Source: Pseudomonas citronellolis | Lineage (GTDB): Bacteria > Pseudomonadota > Gammaproteobacteria > Pseudomonadales > Pseudomonadaceae | Length of the DNA: 64,000 bases | Direction: 5' to 3' | Assembly: GCF_900112375.1 (NCBI RefSeq) | Contig: NZ_FOLS01000027.1 | Location: 1 to 64,000, forward strand | Shown here: positions 42,309 to 51,847 of the stretch, in pieces | Numbering within the stretch: the stretch's first letter is position 1 | How the letters are laid out: each line of letters begins with the position of its first letter | The notes under the pieces: generated by a model | What the model saw: only the letters and a program-made list of their open reading frames with translations | What the model was told of the DNA's origin: nothing | The model's database searches: none | Made by a program: the position numbers and the translations under genes

Positions 42309-43355
42309 TCACTGTTTCTTCAGCTCGTCCAGCTTCAGCTTGCCGTCATCGAACAGGTTGAGCTTCTCGCGCACCTGCCCGGCAGGCAGCGACGGGGACG
42401 CAGGCGCGGGCGCGCTGCCCTGGGCTGGCGCCGCGGTACCGGCAGGCGGCGTGGCCGGCTGGCTGGCCGACGGCTCCTCGGCGGTGCCGTCCTGGCCCTC
42501 GATGGCGCGTTGCGCGCGCTTGGTCAGGACGATGATGTCGATGCGCCGGTTCACCGGGTTCAGCGGGTTCTTGCGGTCGAACAGCTGCGACGAGGCATAG
42601 CCCACCACCCGGGCGATCTGCCCTTCCGGGTAGCCGCCGGCCACCAGGGCGCGGCGCGCGGCGTTGGCGCGGTTGGCCGACAGCTCCCAGTTGCCGAACT
42701 CGTCGCCAGAGTAGGGCTTGGCGTCGGTGTGGCCGCTGATGCTGATCTTGTTCGGCACCTGCTTGATGGTCTCGGCCATGGCCAGCAGGATGTCCTCGAA
42801 GTACGGCTGCAGGCGCGCGCTGCCCAGGTCGAACATCGGCCGGTTCTCGGCGTCGACGATCTGGATGCGCAGGCCGTCGCGGGTGATCTCGAACAGGATC
42901 TGGTCCTTGAAGCGGCGCAGCGTGGGGTTCTCGTCGACCTTGTTCTGCAGTTCCTGGAGCAGCAGTTCCAGGCGCTCGTGCTCGATCTGCTCGGCCTGGC
43001 GCTCGGCTTCGGCGGGGTTGACCTCCTTCTCCGACTCCGGACTGATGCGCGTCTCGTCCGCCTCCGGCTGGGCCTGGATCTGCGGGTTGAGGGTCTTGTC
43101 CGGGGCCGGCGTCGGCGTGCCTCCGAGGTCGATCACGTAGGGGCTGGCGCTCTCGGTGAAGCCGATGGGGTCCTGGAAGTAGCCGGAAATCGCCTTCTTC
43201 TGCTCGGGGGTGGCCGAGGACAGCAGCCACAACACCAGGAAGAACGCCATCATCGCCGTGGCGAAGTCGGCGAAGGCGATCTTCCAGGAGCCGCCGTGGT
43301 GACCGGCGGCGTAGCGCTTGACGCGCTTGACGATGATCGGCTGGTTGTTATCCAT
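42309..43355 (-). CDS. motB: Flagellar motor stator protein MotB
   Basis: 348 residues. A short basic N-terminus leads to one membrane helix with the proton-carrying Asp30 (IAFADFATAMMAFFLVLWLL). A plug region (NPQ..) and linker follow, then an OmpA-like peptidoglycan-binding domain (~185-290; ISGHTDAKPYSG, NRRIDIIVL). The Pro/Ala/Glu tail is low complexity. It couples proton flow to flagellar rotation with MotA. It begins 3 bp after motA. Confidence 0.95.
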   Translation of the reverse strand: MDNNQPIIVKRVKRYAAGHHGGSWKIAFADFATAMMAFFLVLWLLSSATPEQKKAISGYFQDPIGFTESASPYVIDLGGTPTPAPDKTLNPQIQAQPEADETRISPESEKEVNPAEAERQAEQIEHERLELLLQELQNKVDENPTLRRFKDQILFEITRDGLRIQIVDAENRPMFDLGSARLQPYFEDILLAMAETIKQVPNKISISGHTDAKPYSGDEFGNWELSANRANAARRALVAGGYPEGQIARVVGYASSQLFDRKNPLNPVNRRIDIIVLTKRAQRAIEGQDGTAEEPSASQPATPPAGTAAPAQGSAPAPASPSLPAGQVREKLNLFDDGKLKLDELKKQ

Positions 43356-43358
43356 CGC

Positions 43359-44210
43359 TTAGCGCCCGCGCACCGCCTGTTCCAGCTCGCTGAAGCTCGG
43401 ACGGTGCGCCGGCAGCAGCACCTTGCGGCCGAACTCCACCGCCAGCGACGGCGGCATGCCCGAAGCCGAGGCCACCAGGCAGGCCTTGATCGCCTCGTAG
43501 AGGTTCAGCTCTTCCTTGGCGTCGTGCTCCAGGGCGTTGGACAGCGGGCCGACAAAGCCGTAGGCGGCGAGGATACCGAGGAAGGTGCCGACCAGCGCCG
43601 CGGCGACGTGGTGGCCGATCTCCGCCTGGCTGCCCTGGCCGAGCAGGGCCATGGTGATCACGATGCCGAGCACCGCGGCGACGATACCGAAGCCGGGCAG
43701 CGCGTCGGCGACGCGGGTCACGGCGTGGGACGGGTGCTCGAAGTCTTCCTTGAGGCTGCCCAGTTCCATGTCGAACAGGCCTTCCAGCTCGTGGGGCGCC
43801 ATGTTGCCGGAGGACATGATGCGCAGGTAGTCGCAGATGTAGGCGGTCATGCGCTCGTCCTTCAGCACCGCCGGGTACTTGCTGAAAATGGGGCTGGAAG
43901 CGGGTTCCTCGAGGTCGGCCTCGATGGCCATCATGCCTTCGCGGCGGCTCTTGTTGAGGATTTCGTAGAGCATCCCCAGCACTTCCAGGTAGAAGACGTG
44001 GGTGAAGCGGTTGCTGAACATCTTCGGCGCCTTCTTCAGCACCGTCATGAAGGTGCTGCCGGGGTTCGCCTGGAGGAAGGCGCCCAGCGCGGCGCCACCG
44101 ATGATCAGCACTTCGAAGGGCTGCACGATGGCCATGATCTTGCCGCCGGAGAGCAGGTAGCCGCCGAGGACGCTGCCCAGCAGGACAATGATGCCGATGA
44201 TTTTTGCCAT
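43359..44210 (-). CDS. motA: Flagellar motor stator protein MotA
   Basis: 283 residues, MAKIIGIIVLLGSVLGGYLL, with four membrane helices. The large cytoplasmic loop (~70-165) contains basic residues, and the PGFGIVAAVLGIVITMALLG helix carries the conserved Pro residues. It forms the stator with MotB and is read from a sigma-28-type promoter just upstream. A longer open frame starting at 44348 is not conserved. Confidence 0.95.
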   Translation of the reverse strand: MAKIIGIIVLLGSVLGGYLLSGGKIMAIVQPFEVLIIGGAALGAFLQANPGSTFMTVLKKAPKMFSNRFTHVFYLEVLGMLYEILNKSRREGMMAIEADLEEPASSPIFSKYPAVLKDERMTAYICDYLRIMSSGNMAPHELEGLFDMELGSLKEDFEHPSHAVTRVADALPGFGIVAAVLGIVITMALLGQGSQAEIGHHVAAALVGTFLGILAAYGFVGPLSNALEHDAKEELNLYEAIKACLVASASGMPPSLAVEFGRKVLLPAHRPSFSELEQAVRGR

Positions 44211-44268
44211 TGAAGAGTCGACTGGAACGGTGGACGGGACGGGAGCGCCAATATGCGCCACCCTCTTG

Positions 44269-44295
44269 TTATCGGAGAAACCGCGCAAGACTATA
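44269..44295 (-). promoter_or_regulatory. Sigma-28 (FliA) type promoter of motAB
   Basis: The minus strand reads TATAGTCT - 11 bp - TCCGATAA, against the flagellar sigma-28 consensus TAAAGTTT - 11 bp - GCCGATAA (13 of 16 positions, exact spacer). It ends ~58 bp before the motA ATG. Confidence 0.65.
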
Positions 44296-44332
44296 GGCTG
44301 CAAATTGTAAAAACCAGTTCGGCGGCCCAAGC

Positions 44333-45883
44333 ATGCCCATCCAGACACCCGACCCGCAGCGCCTCGCCTCCTGGCTCCAGTTGCTGGAGGAGTTGCCGCT
44401 GCCGGTACCCGCCGAACAGCACGAGCGCGTGCGCCGCGCCCTGGCGGACAACCGCCGGTCCCTGCGCGACATCGTCGACCTGCTGCAGGACAGCCCGACC
44501 CTGGCCCTGGCCATCCTGCGCGAGGCCAACCGCGCGCGCATGGCCCAGGACAACCCGGCGGAAAGCCTGGAAGTGGCGCTCAGCCGCCTCGGCCTGGTGC
44601 GCGCCGCGGCCCTGCTGGAGGGCCTGCCCAGCGTGCCCGCCGCGCAGATGCCGCCGGCCCTGGGGCAGATGCTGCTGATCAGCCGCCACGCCATGCAGCA
44701 GGCCAGCGGCCTGTTCGCCAGCCGCCTGGCGCGCCTGTGGCAGGAAATCCACTGGGGCAGCCTGTTCATCCTGGCGCCGGTCTGGGCCCTGGCCACGGCG
44801 CGCCCGGACCTGCTCGAAGAATGGCAGCAGCAGGTGCTCGGCGAAGGCCGCGCCAGCGCCGAGGTGGAGCAGGAATTGCTGGGCATGCGCCTGCTGCCGC
44901 TGTGCGCGGCCCTGGCCGAGCGCTGGCGCCTGCCGGAATGGATCGGCCAGGGCCTGCGCCTGCTCGGCGAGGACCACGAGCTGCTGGTCCGCGCCCTGCA
45001 CCTGGCCCACGCCGAAAGCGAGCCGCTGGCCCAGCAGCAGCGCCTGGACGCCGACCCCGACCTGGCGCGCTGGCTGACGCGCCCGGCCAACACCATCCTC
45101 CTGGCCAACAGCCTGGCGATGGCCGCGCACCAGTCCTGGGGCGGGCCGCACATGCTGCGCTGGCAGCGGCTCACCGCGCTCTACCTGCAGGAGCCGCTGG
45201 AGGCGCTGCAGCAGCAGGTTCACGCCCTGGCCGTGGAGAGCGCCCGCAAGGACGCCGACGCCCGCTACTGGCACCCGGCCCAGGCGCTGCTCTGGCCCTG
45301 GGACAGCCAACGCTGGCTGCCGCGCCACGCGCCCACATCCGAGCCTACGGCGGCTAACGCTCCCGCCCCCGCCGCCGGCAACCCAGAACAATGGCGCCGG
45401 CTGTGCGCCGAACTGCTGCGCACGCCCAGCCCGTTCGGCAACCTGGTGCCGCTGCTGGAATGCGCCAGCGAAGCCCTGCACGCCTGCGGCCTGGGCCGCG
45501 CCGTGTTGTTGCTCGCCGACCGCCAGCAAAACCTGCTGCAGGCCCGCCGCAGCTTCGGCCTGGCCCCCGCGGAGCAGAACCTGCAACTGCCGGTGGCCAG
45601 CGGCCAGCTGCTGCGCCGCCTGCTGGAACGCCCGGCGCGCCTGCACCTCACCCCGGCCAACATGGCCGAGTACTCCGCGCTGCTGCCCGGCCGCCTGAAG
45701 GCGGCGCTGCCCGGCGACCACCTGCTGCTGCGTTCCCTGGCCCGCGGCCAGCGCGTGGTGATGCTGGTGGTCGCCGACCGCAACGGCCACCCCATCGGCG
45801 AGGTCCAGGGCCAGGCCTTCGACAAGACCTGCCAGTGCATCGAACGCGCCCTGCAGCAATTCGGCGCACCTGCGGCCCAGTGA
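44333..45883 (+). CDS. HDOD domain protein with C-terminal GAF-like domain
   Basis: 516 residues. Residues ~15-215 form an HDOD domain (helical, HD-GYP-related without the HD metal ligands), recognised by DIVDLLQDSPTLALAILREA and SLEVALSRLGLVRAAALLEG. Residues ~365-510 resemble a GAF fold (VLLLADRQQNLLQARRSFGL). HDOD proteins act as signalling adaptors, often in c-di-GMP or motility control. It is divergent from motAB, and P. aeruginosa has a homolog here (PA4955, from memory). Its function is not established. Confidence 0.82.
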   Translation: MPIQTPDPQRLASWLQLLEELPLPVPAEQHERVRRALADNRRSLRDIVDLLQDSPTLALAILREANRARMAQDNPAESLEVALSRLGLVRAAALLEGLPSVPAAQMPPALGQMLLISRHAMQQASGLFASRLARLWQEIHWGSLFILAPVWALATARPDLLEEWQQQVLGEGRASAEVEQELLGMRLLPLCAALAERWRLPEWIGQGLRLLGEDHELLVRALHLAHAESEPLAQQQRLDADPDLARWLTRPANTILLANSLAMAAHQSWGGPHMLRWQRLTALYLQEPLEALQQQVHALAVESARKDADARYWHPAQALLWPWDSQRWLPRHAPTSEPTAANAPAPAAGNPEQWRRLCAELLRTPSPFGNLVPLLECASEALHACGLGRAVLLLADRQQNLLQARRSFGLAPAEQNLQLPVASGQLLRRLLERPARLHLTPANMAEYSALLPGRLKAALPGDHLLLRSLARGQRVVMLVVADRNGHPIGEVQGQAFDKTCQCIERALQQFGAPAAQ

Positions 45884-46010
45884 CACGCCCTGAAGCGATT
45901 GCCCGCCAGCGCCCCGCGCTTTTTCGTTAAACTGCGGGGTTTCGCGGGTAGCCCAGGGCGCCAGCTCACGCCATCCCGTCCCCCGCCCCCGCCCTCAGGG
46001 AGATGCCGAC

Positions 46011-46826
46011 ATGTCCGCCTTTTCCGACCTGCCCCTGGTGATAGAACCGGCCGAGCTGGCCACCCGCCTCGACGCCCCCGAGCTGATCCTGGTCGACCTG
46101 ACCAGCCCGGCGCGCTACGCCGAGGGCCACCTGCCCGGTGCCCGCTTCGTCGCCCCCGCGCGCACCCAGTGGGGCCAGCCGCCGGCGCCCGGCCTGCTGC
46201 CGGCCAAGGCCGACCTGGAAGCGCTGTTCGGCGAACTGGGGCACAACCCGGACGCCGTCTACGTGGTGTACGACGACGAAGGCGGCGGCTGGGCCGGGCG
46301 CTTCATCTGGCTGCTCGACGTCATCGGCCACCAGCGCTACCATTACCTGGACGGCGGCCTGCACGCCTGGCTGGCCGAGGGCCGCGAGCTGAGCCAGGCG
46401 GTTCCGGCGCCGGCCGGCGGCTCGCTGCCGCTGACGCTGCACGACGAACCCACCGCCACCCGCGAATACCTGCAGAGCCGCCTGGGCGCCGCCGACCTGG
46501 CCGTCTGGGACGCGCGCAACCCCAGCGAATACAACGGCCAGAAGGTGCTGGCGGCCAAGGGCGGGCACATCCCCGGCGCGGTCAACTTCGAGTGGACCGC
46601 CGGCATGGACGCGGCCCGCGCCCTGCGCATCCGCACCGACATGGCGCAGATCCTCCAAAGCCTGGGCATCACCCCGGACAAGGAAGTGATCACCCACTGC
46701 CAGACCCACCACCGTTCCGGCTTCACCTACCTGGTGGCCAAGGCCCTCGGCTACCCGCGGGTCAAGGGCTACGCCGGCTCCTGGTCGGAATGGGGCAACC
46801 ACCCCGACACCCCCGTAGAGGTTTAA
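46011..46826 (+). CDS. rhdA: Thiosulfate sulfurtransferase (rhodanese) RhdA
   Basis: 271 residues with two rhodanese domains. The active-site Cys230 lies in the CQTHHRSG loop, the same loop sequence and number I recall for Azotobacter vinelandii RhdA. The N-terminal domain lacks the catalytic Cys. It transfers sulfane sulfur from thiosulfate to cyanide or other thiophiles, probably with wider sulfur-trafficking roles. It is 3 bp upstream of psd and so cotranscribed. Confidence 0.96.
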   Translation: MSAFSDLPLVIEPAELATRLDAPELILVDLTSPARYAEGHLPGARFVAPARTQWGQPPAPGLLPAKADLEALFGELGHNPDAVYVVYDDEGGGWAGRFIWLLDVIGHQRYHYLDGGLHAWLAEGRELSQAVPAPAGGSLPLTLHDEPTATREYLQSRLGAADLAVWDARNPSEYNGQKVLAAKGGHIPGAVNFEWTAGMDAARALRIRTDMAQILQSLGITPDKEVITHCQTHHRSGFTYLVAKALGYPRVKGYAGSWSEWGNHPDTPVEV

Positions 46827-46829
46827 GGA

Positions 46830-47699
46830 ATGTCGTTCAAAGATCGTCTGTTCATCCTCGGCCAGTACCTGCTGCCGCATCATCTGCTGTCGCGCCTGAT
46901 CGGCTGCGCGGCCGAATGCCGCGCCGCCTGGTTCAAGAACCGCCTGATCGGCTGGTTCGCCCGCCGCTACCAGGTCGACATGCGCGAGGCCCTGGTGGAA
47001 GACCTGCAGGCCTACGAGCACTTCAACGCCTTCTTCACCCGCGCCCTGAAGGACGGCGCGCGGCCGCTGGACGAAACGCCCGGCGGCGTGCTCTGCCCGG
47101 CCGACGGCGCCATCAGCCAGCTCGGCCCGATCGAGCACGGGCGCATCTTCCAGGCCAAGGGCCACAGCTTCAGCCTGACCGCGCTGCTGGGCGGCGACGC
47201 CGAGCGCGCCTCGCCCTTCATGGGCGGCAGCTTCGCCACCGTCTACCTCTCGCCCAAGGACTACCACCGCGTGCACATGCCGCTGGCCGGCACCCTGCGC
47301 GAGATGGTCTACGTGCCCGGCCGGCTGTTCTCGGTGAACCAGCTCACCGCCGAGCAGGTGCCGGAACTCTTCGCCCGCAACGAGCGCGTGGTCTGCCTGT
47401 TCGACACCGAACGCGGGCCCATGGCCGTGGTCCTGGTGGGCGCGATGATCGTCGCCTCGGTGGAAACCGTGTGGGCCGGCCTGGTCACGCCGCCGAAGCG
47501 CGAGCTGAAGGCCTTCGCCTACGACGAAGCGGCCCGCCAGCCCATCCACCTGGAAAAAGGCGCGGAACTGGGGCGCTTCAAACTGGGCTCCACCGCCATC
47601 GTGCTGTTCGGCCCCGAGCAGGTCGCCTGGGCCGAGCAACTGGCCGCCGGCAGCCCGGTGCGCATGGGCCAGTTGCTGGGCAACGCCCACCAAGTGTGA
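46830..47699 (+). CDS. psd: Phosphatidylserine decarboxylase
   Basis: 289 residues, [20 protein letters not shown]. The proenzyme self-cleaves at the LGST motif between Gly253 and Ser254; Ser254 becomes the pyruvoyl group. The catalytic HxxxH-like [15 protein letters not shown] region (here [16 protein letters not shown]) is present. It makes phosphatidylethanolamine at the inner membrane. It is the last gene of the rhdA-psd operon, with a GC-rich imperfect hairpin ~50 bp downstream. Confidence 0.97.
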   Translation: MSFKDRLFILGQYLLPHHLLSRLIGCAAECRAAWFKNRLIGWFARRYQVDMREALVEDLQAYEHFNAFFTRALKDGARPLDETPGGVLCPADGAISQLGPIEHGRIFQAKGHSFSLTALLGGDAERASPFMGGSFATVYLSPKDYHRVHMPLAGTLREMVYVPGRLFSVNQLTAEQVPELFARNERVVCLFDTERGPMAVVLVGAMIVASVETVWAGLVTPPKRELKAFAYDEAARQPIHLEKGAELGRFKLGSTAIVLFGPEQVAWAEQLAAGSPVRMGQLLGNAHQV

Positions 47700-47749
47700 G
47701 TCGGCGCAGGCCGGGTAGCCTGTATCCGGCCTGTTACCCGAAAGCCAAC

Positions 47750-47784
47750 GGCAGGCCCGCTTCCCAACCTGGGAACGGGCTGCC
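47750..47784 (+). terminator. Possible terminator after psd
   Basis: An imperfect hairpin with GGCAGGCCCG and CGGGCTGCC outer arms and an inner TCCCA/TGGGA stem, followed by TTCTC. The T-run is weak; position supports the call. Confidence 0.4.
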
Positions 47785-47883
47785 TTCTCAGGTGGATACT
47801 GCTAGAGTTTGGAAAAAACCGGCGCCCAAGACCGGCACAACGGTCCAGCGAACGGCCCAGATCGTGGAGCACCTCATCCGACC

Positions 47884-49692
47884 ATGGACAATACGAGTCC
47901 CCAGCAATTGCTGCGCGTTCCCACTCCGACGCAGGAAAGCCTGAGCTTCTGCAACGTCACCGCGCGCGACATCAAATACTGGCTGGACCACCTGCCCAAG
48001 GCCAACCTCGGCGAGACCGCGCGCCAGCTCTACCAGGGCCTGATCGAGCTGAACCAACTGAAGCTCCCGGTGGAAGCCCGCCTGCAGCTGCTGGAGCTGT
48101 TCCGCCCGGAAGTCCAGTCGGTCTGCCACAACCTCGAACGCCATTTCCTCAACCAGTCCATCGTCCTCGACGAGCGTCCGCGCAAGGTCGCCAACCTCTG
48201 CCAGGCCCTGCAGAACCACCTGGCCGTCGGCTACAAGCTGGTGGTGGTGCGCGAGGCGCCGCGCTTCACCCGCGAACGCGCACAGATCCTCACCCTCGCC
48301 CTGCAGCGGGCGATCCGCAGCCTCTGCGGCCCGCTGATCCGCGCCCAGCAGCTCTACTGCCCGGTGCCGGAAAGCCTGTGGCTGGAGCTGCACCAGCTCT
48401 ACCAACTGGCGCGCAGCAAGGGCGTGCAGGCCCTGGCGGTCCGCGACGACCTGGCCAAGCACGGCAACACCCTGACCATCGAACAGGCCTACCTGGTGGC
48501 CCTGCTGCTGGGCTGCGCCCGCTGCAACCAGATGCGCCAGGCCGGCATCGCCCAACTGGCCGAAGCCCTGGAGGGTTGGGGCGCGCTGGTGCGCCTGCAG
48601 GAGGCCGACCTGCCGTCCAGCCTGTTCGTGGTCGCCCCGCAGGTGGACGGCCCGCCGCGCTACCGCTCGCTGTACAAGGCCGGCGACCTGCACAACGGCC
48701 TGGGCATGGACCCGCAGCGCCTGGTGGCGGCGATCAAGGAATACATGGACGCCCCCGCCGAGCAACGCGCCAAGCTGCCGCTCAAGGGCGCCGAGCGCAT
48801 CAGCATCGACCTGCTGCAGCACCTGGCCAGCGCCTGGGGCGACATCGCCGAGCGCAGCTTCCAGCGCACCTCCGGCCAGGGCCAGCTGACCCTCTGCATC
48901 GGCATGAGCGCGCTGCACTACTACCTGTCCGGCCGGCGCCCGTTCGCCGACCTGCTCAAGCTGCCCGAACCGGTGCAGGCGACCTTCCAGGCGGAAGTGA
49001 ACGACGCCTGGGCCAATGCCTTCGATGCGCAAAAGGTCACCGACTGGCAACCGGGCATGCCACTGGAGGAAATCGAATACCAGCCGCTGCGGACGGCGGA
49101 GCAAGGCTCGGCCGACGCCGCCGAGTCGGCGACCAGCGACGAGTACCCGGTCTTCGCCCTGCCCATCGTCAACCACAGCCCCGGCGGCTACTGCCTGACC
49201 TGGCCGAAGGAAATCCCCAGCCAGTTGCAGGCCGGCGAACTGCTCGGCATCCAGGACGTTCCCGGCCAGGGCTGGAGCATCGCGGTGGTGCGCTGGATCC
49301 GCCAGGTCCGCGGCGGCGGCACGCAGATGGGCATCGAGCTGATCGCCCCCATCGCCCAGCCCTGCGGCCTGCAGCTGCTGCGCAAGTCGGAGCAGAGCAG
49401 CCACTACCTGCGCGCCCTGCTGCTGCCGGAGATCGCCGCCATCTCGCGGCCGGCGACGCTGATCTCGCCGCGGCTGCCGTTCCAGGAAGGCAGCCGCGTG
49501 CAGATCAACCTGCATGGCGAGGAACGCCGCGCCACCCTGACACGCAAGCTCACCGCCACCGGCAGTTTCAGCCAGTTCGAATACAGTACCCAGGAGCGTC
49601 CGAAGGGCGCCGACGATAAGCCCGTCACAGGAGCGAACGGCCACACGGGGCACGGGGAGGAAGACTTTGACTCACTCTGGAAGTCGCTGTAG
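47884..49692 (+). CDS. fimW: PilZ-like c-di-GMP effector, FimW-like
   Basis: 602 residues from ATG 47884 (MDNTSPQQLLRVPTPTQESL). The first ~400 residues are helical and of no named fold I can recognise. The C-terminal ~170 residues contain an NxSxxG motif (NHSPGG, 430-435) and a beta-rich segment typical of PilZ domains; a canonical RxxxR is not obvious. In P. aeruginosa the gene next to fimX (PA4958) encodes FimW, a c-di-GMP receptor for type IV pilus assembly after surface contact. Assignment rests on neighbourhood and remembered similarity. fimX follows after 62 bp. Confidence 0.8.
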   Translation: MDNTSPQQLLRVPTPTQESLSFCNVTARDIKYWLDHLPKANLGETARQLYQGLIELNQLKLPVEARLQLLELFRPEVQSVCHNLERHFLNQSIVLDERPRKVANLCQALQNHLAVGYKLVVVREAPRFTRERAQILTLALQRAIRSLCGPLIRAQQLYCPVPESLWLELHQLYQLARSKGVQALAVRDDLAKHGNTLTIEQAYLVALLLGCARCNQMRQAGIAQLAEALEGWGALVRLQEADLPSSLFVVAPQVDGPPRYRSLYKAGDLHNGLGMDPQRLVAAIKEYMDAPAEQRAKLPLKGAERISIDLLQHLASAWGDIAERSFQRTSGQGQLTLCIGMSALHYYLSGRRPFADLLKLPEPVQATFQAEVNDAWANAFDAQKVTDWQPGMPLEEIEYQPLRTAEQGSADAAESATSDEYPVFALPIVNHSPGGYCLTWPKEIPSQLQAGELLGIQDVPGQGWSIAVVRWIRQVRGGGTQMGIELIAPIAQPCGLQLLRKSEQSSHYLRALLLPEIAAISRPATLISPRLPFQEGSRVQINLHGEERRATLTRKLTATGSFSQFEYSTQERPKGADDKPVTGANGHTGHGEEDFDSLWKSL

Positions 49693-49754
49693 ATTCGGCC
49701 GCACTCCATTCGTCGCCTCCTGGCTGCCGTCCGGCGCGCCATAAGCAGCTCTTC

Positions 49755-51827
49755 ATGGCCAATGAAAAGAAAACCGTCCGCCTGCTGATCCTGGAAGACT
49801 CGCAGAACGAGGCCGAACGTCTGGTCAGCCTGTTCCGCAACGCCGGGCGTGCGACCCGCGTCCACCGCGTGACCTCCAGCGAAGACCTCGGCGAGGCCCT
49901 GCAACAGACCTGGGACCTGCTGATCGCCGCCCCGCACAGCGCTGCCCTGGCGCCGGAGGAGGCCCTGGCCAGCCTGCGCCGCCAGGCCAAGGACATCCCC
50001 TTCATCCAACTGGTCGAAGGCAACGACTCCGACAGCATCACCGAGGCCCTGGCCCTGGGCGCCCAGGACGCCCTGCCCCAGGGCGAGGACGAGCGCCTGG
50101 TGCTGGTGGCCAACCGCGAACTCGCCGCCCTGGAGGAACGCCGCGCCCGGCGCACCGCCGAGGTCGCCCTGCGCGAGGCGGAAAAGCGCTGCCAGCTGCT
50201 GCTGGACAGCTCGGTGGACGCCATCACCTACGTCCACGACGGCATGCACATCTACGCCAACCGCGCCTACGTCGCGATGTTCGGCTACGAGGACGCCGAG
50301 GAACTGGAAGGCCTGCCGATGATCGACCTGATCGCCGCCGCCGACCAGGCCACCTTCAAGGATTTCCTCAAGGGCTACCAGCACGGCGAGGGCGACAACG
50401 AACTGCTGTGCGACGGCGTGCGCGTCGATGGCCAGACCTTCCGCGCGCGCATGGGCTTCTCGCCGGCCACCTATGACGGCGAGCCGTGCATCCAGGTGGT
50501 GATCCGCGCCGAGCAGGACAACAGCGAGCTGCAGGAGAAGCTGCGCGAGGTCAGCAGCCAGGACCTGGTCACCGGCCTGTTCAACCGCGCCCACTTCCTC
50601 GACCTGATGGATGCCGCCGTGGAGCGCGCCGTCACCGCCGGCCAGCCGGCCACTCTCGCCTACCTGCTGCTCGACCGCGCGCAGCACCTGCAGCTGAGCC
50701 TGGGCATCGCCAGCATCGACCTGCTGCTGGCCGACCTCGCCCATCTGCTGCGCGAGCACTTCCCCGAAAGCGCGCAACTGGCGCGCTTCAGCGACGACGC
50801 CTTCAGCGTGCTGCTCGACGGCCAGACGCCGGAACAGAGCAAGGCCCTGTTCGCCAGCCTGCTGAAGAAGGTCGAGGGCCACCTGTTCGACATCCACGGG
50901 CGCACCGCCCAGGTCACCCTGTCGATCGGCTGCGCCGGGCTCGACGAAAAGACCAGCCGCGCCCAGGACGTCATCGACCGCGCCCATCGCTGCGCCGACG
51001 AAATCGCCCAGGCCGAGGGCAACGGCATCAAGCTCTACGACCCGGCCGACGAACTGGCCGCCGCCGCCAGCCGCGGCGACCTGCTGGCGATCATCCAGCA
51101 GGCGCTGGAGAAGAATGCCTTCCGCCTGCTGTTCCAGCCGATCATCAGCCTGCGCGGCGACAGCCACGAGCTGTACGAAGTGCTGCTGCGCCTGCTCAAC
51201 CCGCAGGGCGAGGAAGTGCCCGCCGCCGACTTCTTCGGCGCGGCCAAGGCCGGCGGCCTGGCCGAGCGCATCGACCGCTGGGTGCTGCTCAACTCCATCA
51301 AGCTGCTCGCCGAGCACCGCGCCAAGGGCCACAACACCAAGCTCTTCGTGCACCTGTCCGGCCCCAGCCTGCAGGACGCCGGGCTGCTGCCCTGGCTGGC
51401 GGTGGCGCTGAAGGCCGCGCGCTTGCCGGCCGACTCGCTGATCCTGCAGGTCAGCGAAACCGACGCCGTGGCCCACCTCAAGCAGGCCAAGGCGCTGAGC
51501 CAGGGCCTCGCCGAGCTGCACTGCCAGGTCGCCCTCGGCCAGTTCGGCTGCGCGCTGAACCCGTTCAACACGCTCAAGCACATGAACGTCGACTTCGTGA
51601 AGATCGACGGCTCCTACGTGCAGGACCTCAGCCGCCCGGAGAACCAGGAGAACCTGCGCACCCTGATGGCCAGCCTGCACGCCCAGGCCAAGCTGACCAT
51701 AGTGCCCATGGTGGAAAGCGCCACGGCCCTGGCCACCCTCTGGCAGGCCGGCGCCAACTACATCCAGGGCCGCTACCTGCAGGGTCCGAGCCAGGCGATG
51801 GATTACGACTTCTCTTCGGAGGAGTGA
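49755..51827 (+). CDS. fimX: FimX, degenerate REC-PAS-GGDEF-EAL pilus regulator
   Basis: 690 residues: REC-like domain (~5-125) lacking the phospho-acceptor Asp (DLLIAAPHS), PAS (~145-255), GGDEF domain with SDDAF (346-350) in place of GGDEF, and EAL domain with EVL (475-477) and GQFG (595-598) replacing DDFG. It is therefore predicted to bind c-di-GMP in the EAL domain without synthesis or hydrolysis, as known for P. aeruginosa FimX. FimX promotes type IV pilus assembly and twitching at the cell pole. It follows fimW and precedes an array of hairpin repeats. Confidence 0.93.
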   Translation: MANEKKTVRLLILEDSQNEAERLVSLFRNAGRATRVHRVTSSEDLGEALQQTWDLLIAAPHSAALAPEEALASLRRQAKDIPFIQLVEGNDSDSITEALALGAQDALPQGEDERLVLVANRELAALEERRARRTAEVALREAEKRCQLLLDSSVDAITYVHDGMHIYANRAYVAMFGYEDAEELEGLPMIDLIAAADQATFKDFLKGYQHGEGDNELLCDGVRVDGQTFRARMGFSPATYDGEPCIQVVIRAEQDNSELQEKLREVSSQDLVTGLFNRAHFLDLMDAAVERAVTAGQPATLAYLLLDRAQHLQLSLGIASIDLLLADLAHLLREHFPESAQLARFSDDAFSVLLDGQTPEQSKALFASLLKKVEGHLFDIHGRTAQVTLSIGCAGLDEKTSRAQDVIDRAHRCADEIAQAEGNGIKLYDPADELAAAASRGDLLAIIQQALEKNAFRLLFQPIISLRGDSHELYEVLLRLLNPQGEEVPAADFFGAAKAGGLAERIDRWVLLNSIKLLAEHRAKGHNTKLFVHLSGPSLQDAGLLPWLAVALKAARLPADSLILQVSETDAVAHLKQAKALSQGLAELHCQVALGQFGCALNPFNTLKHMNVDFVKIDGSYVQDLSRPENQENLRTLMASLHAQAKLTIVPMVESATALATLWQAGANYIQGRYLQGPSQAMDYDFSSEE

Positions 51828-51847
51828 TCCGCTCAAACACGGCACCC

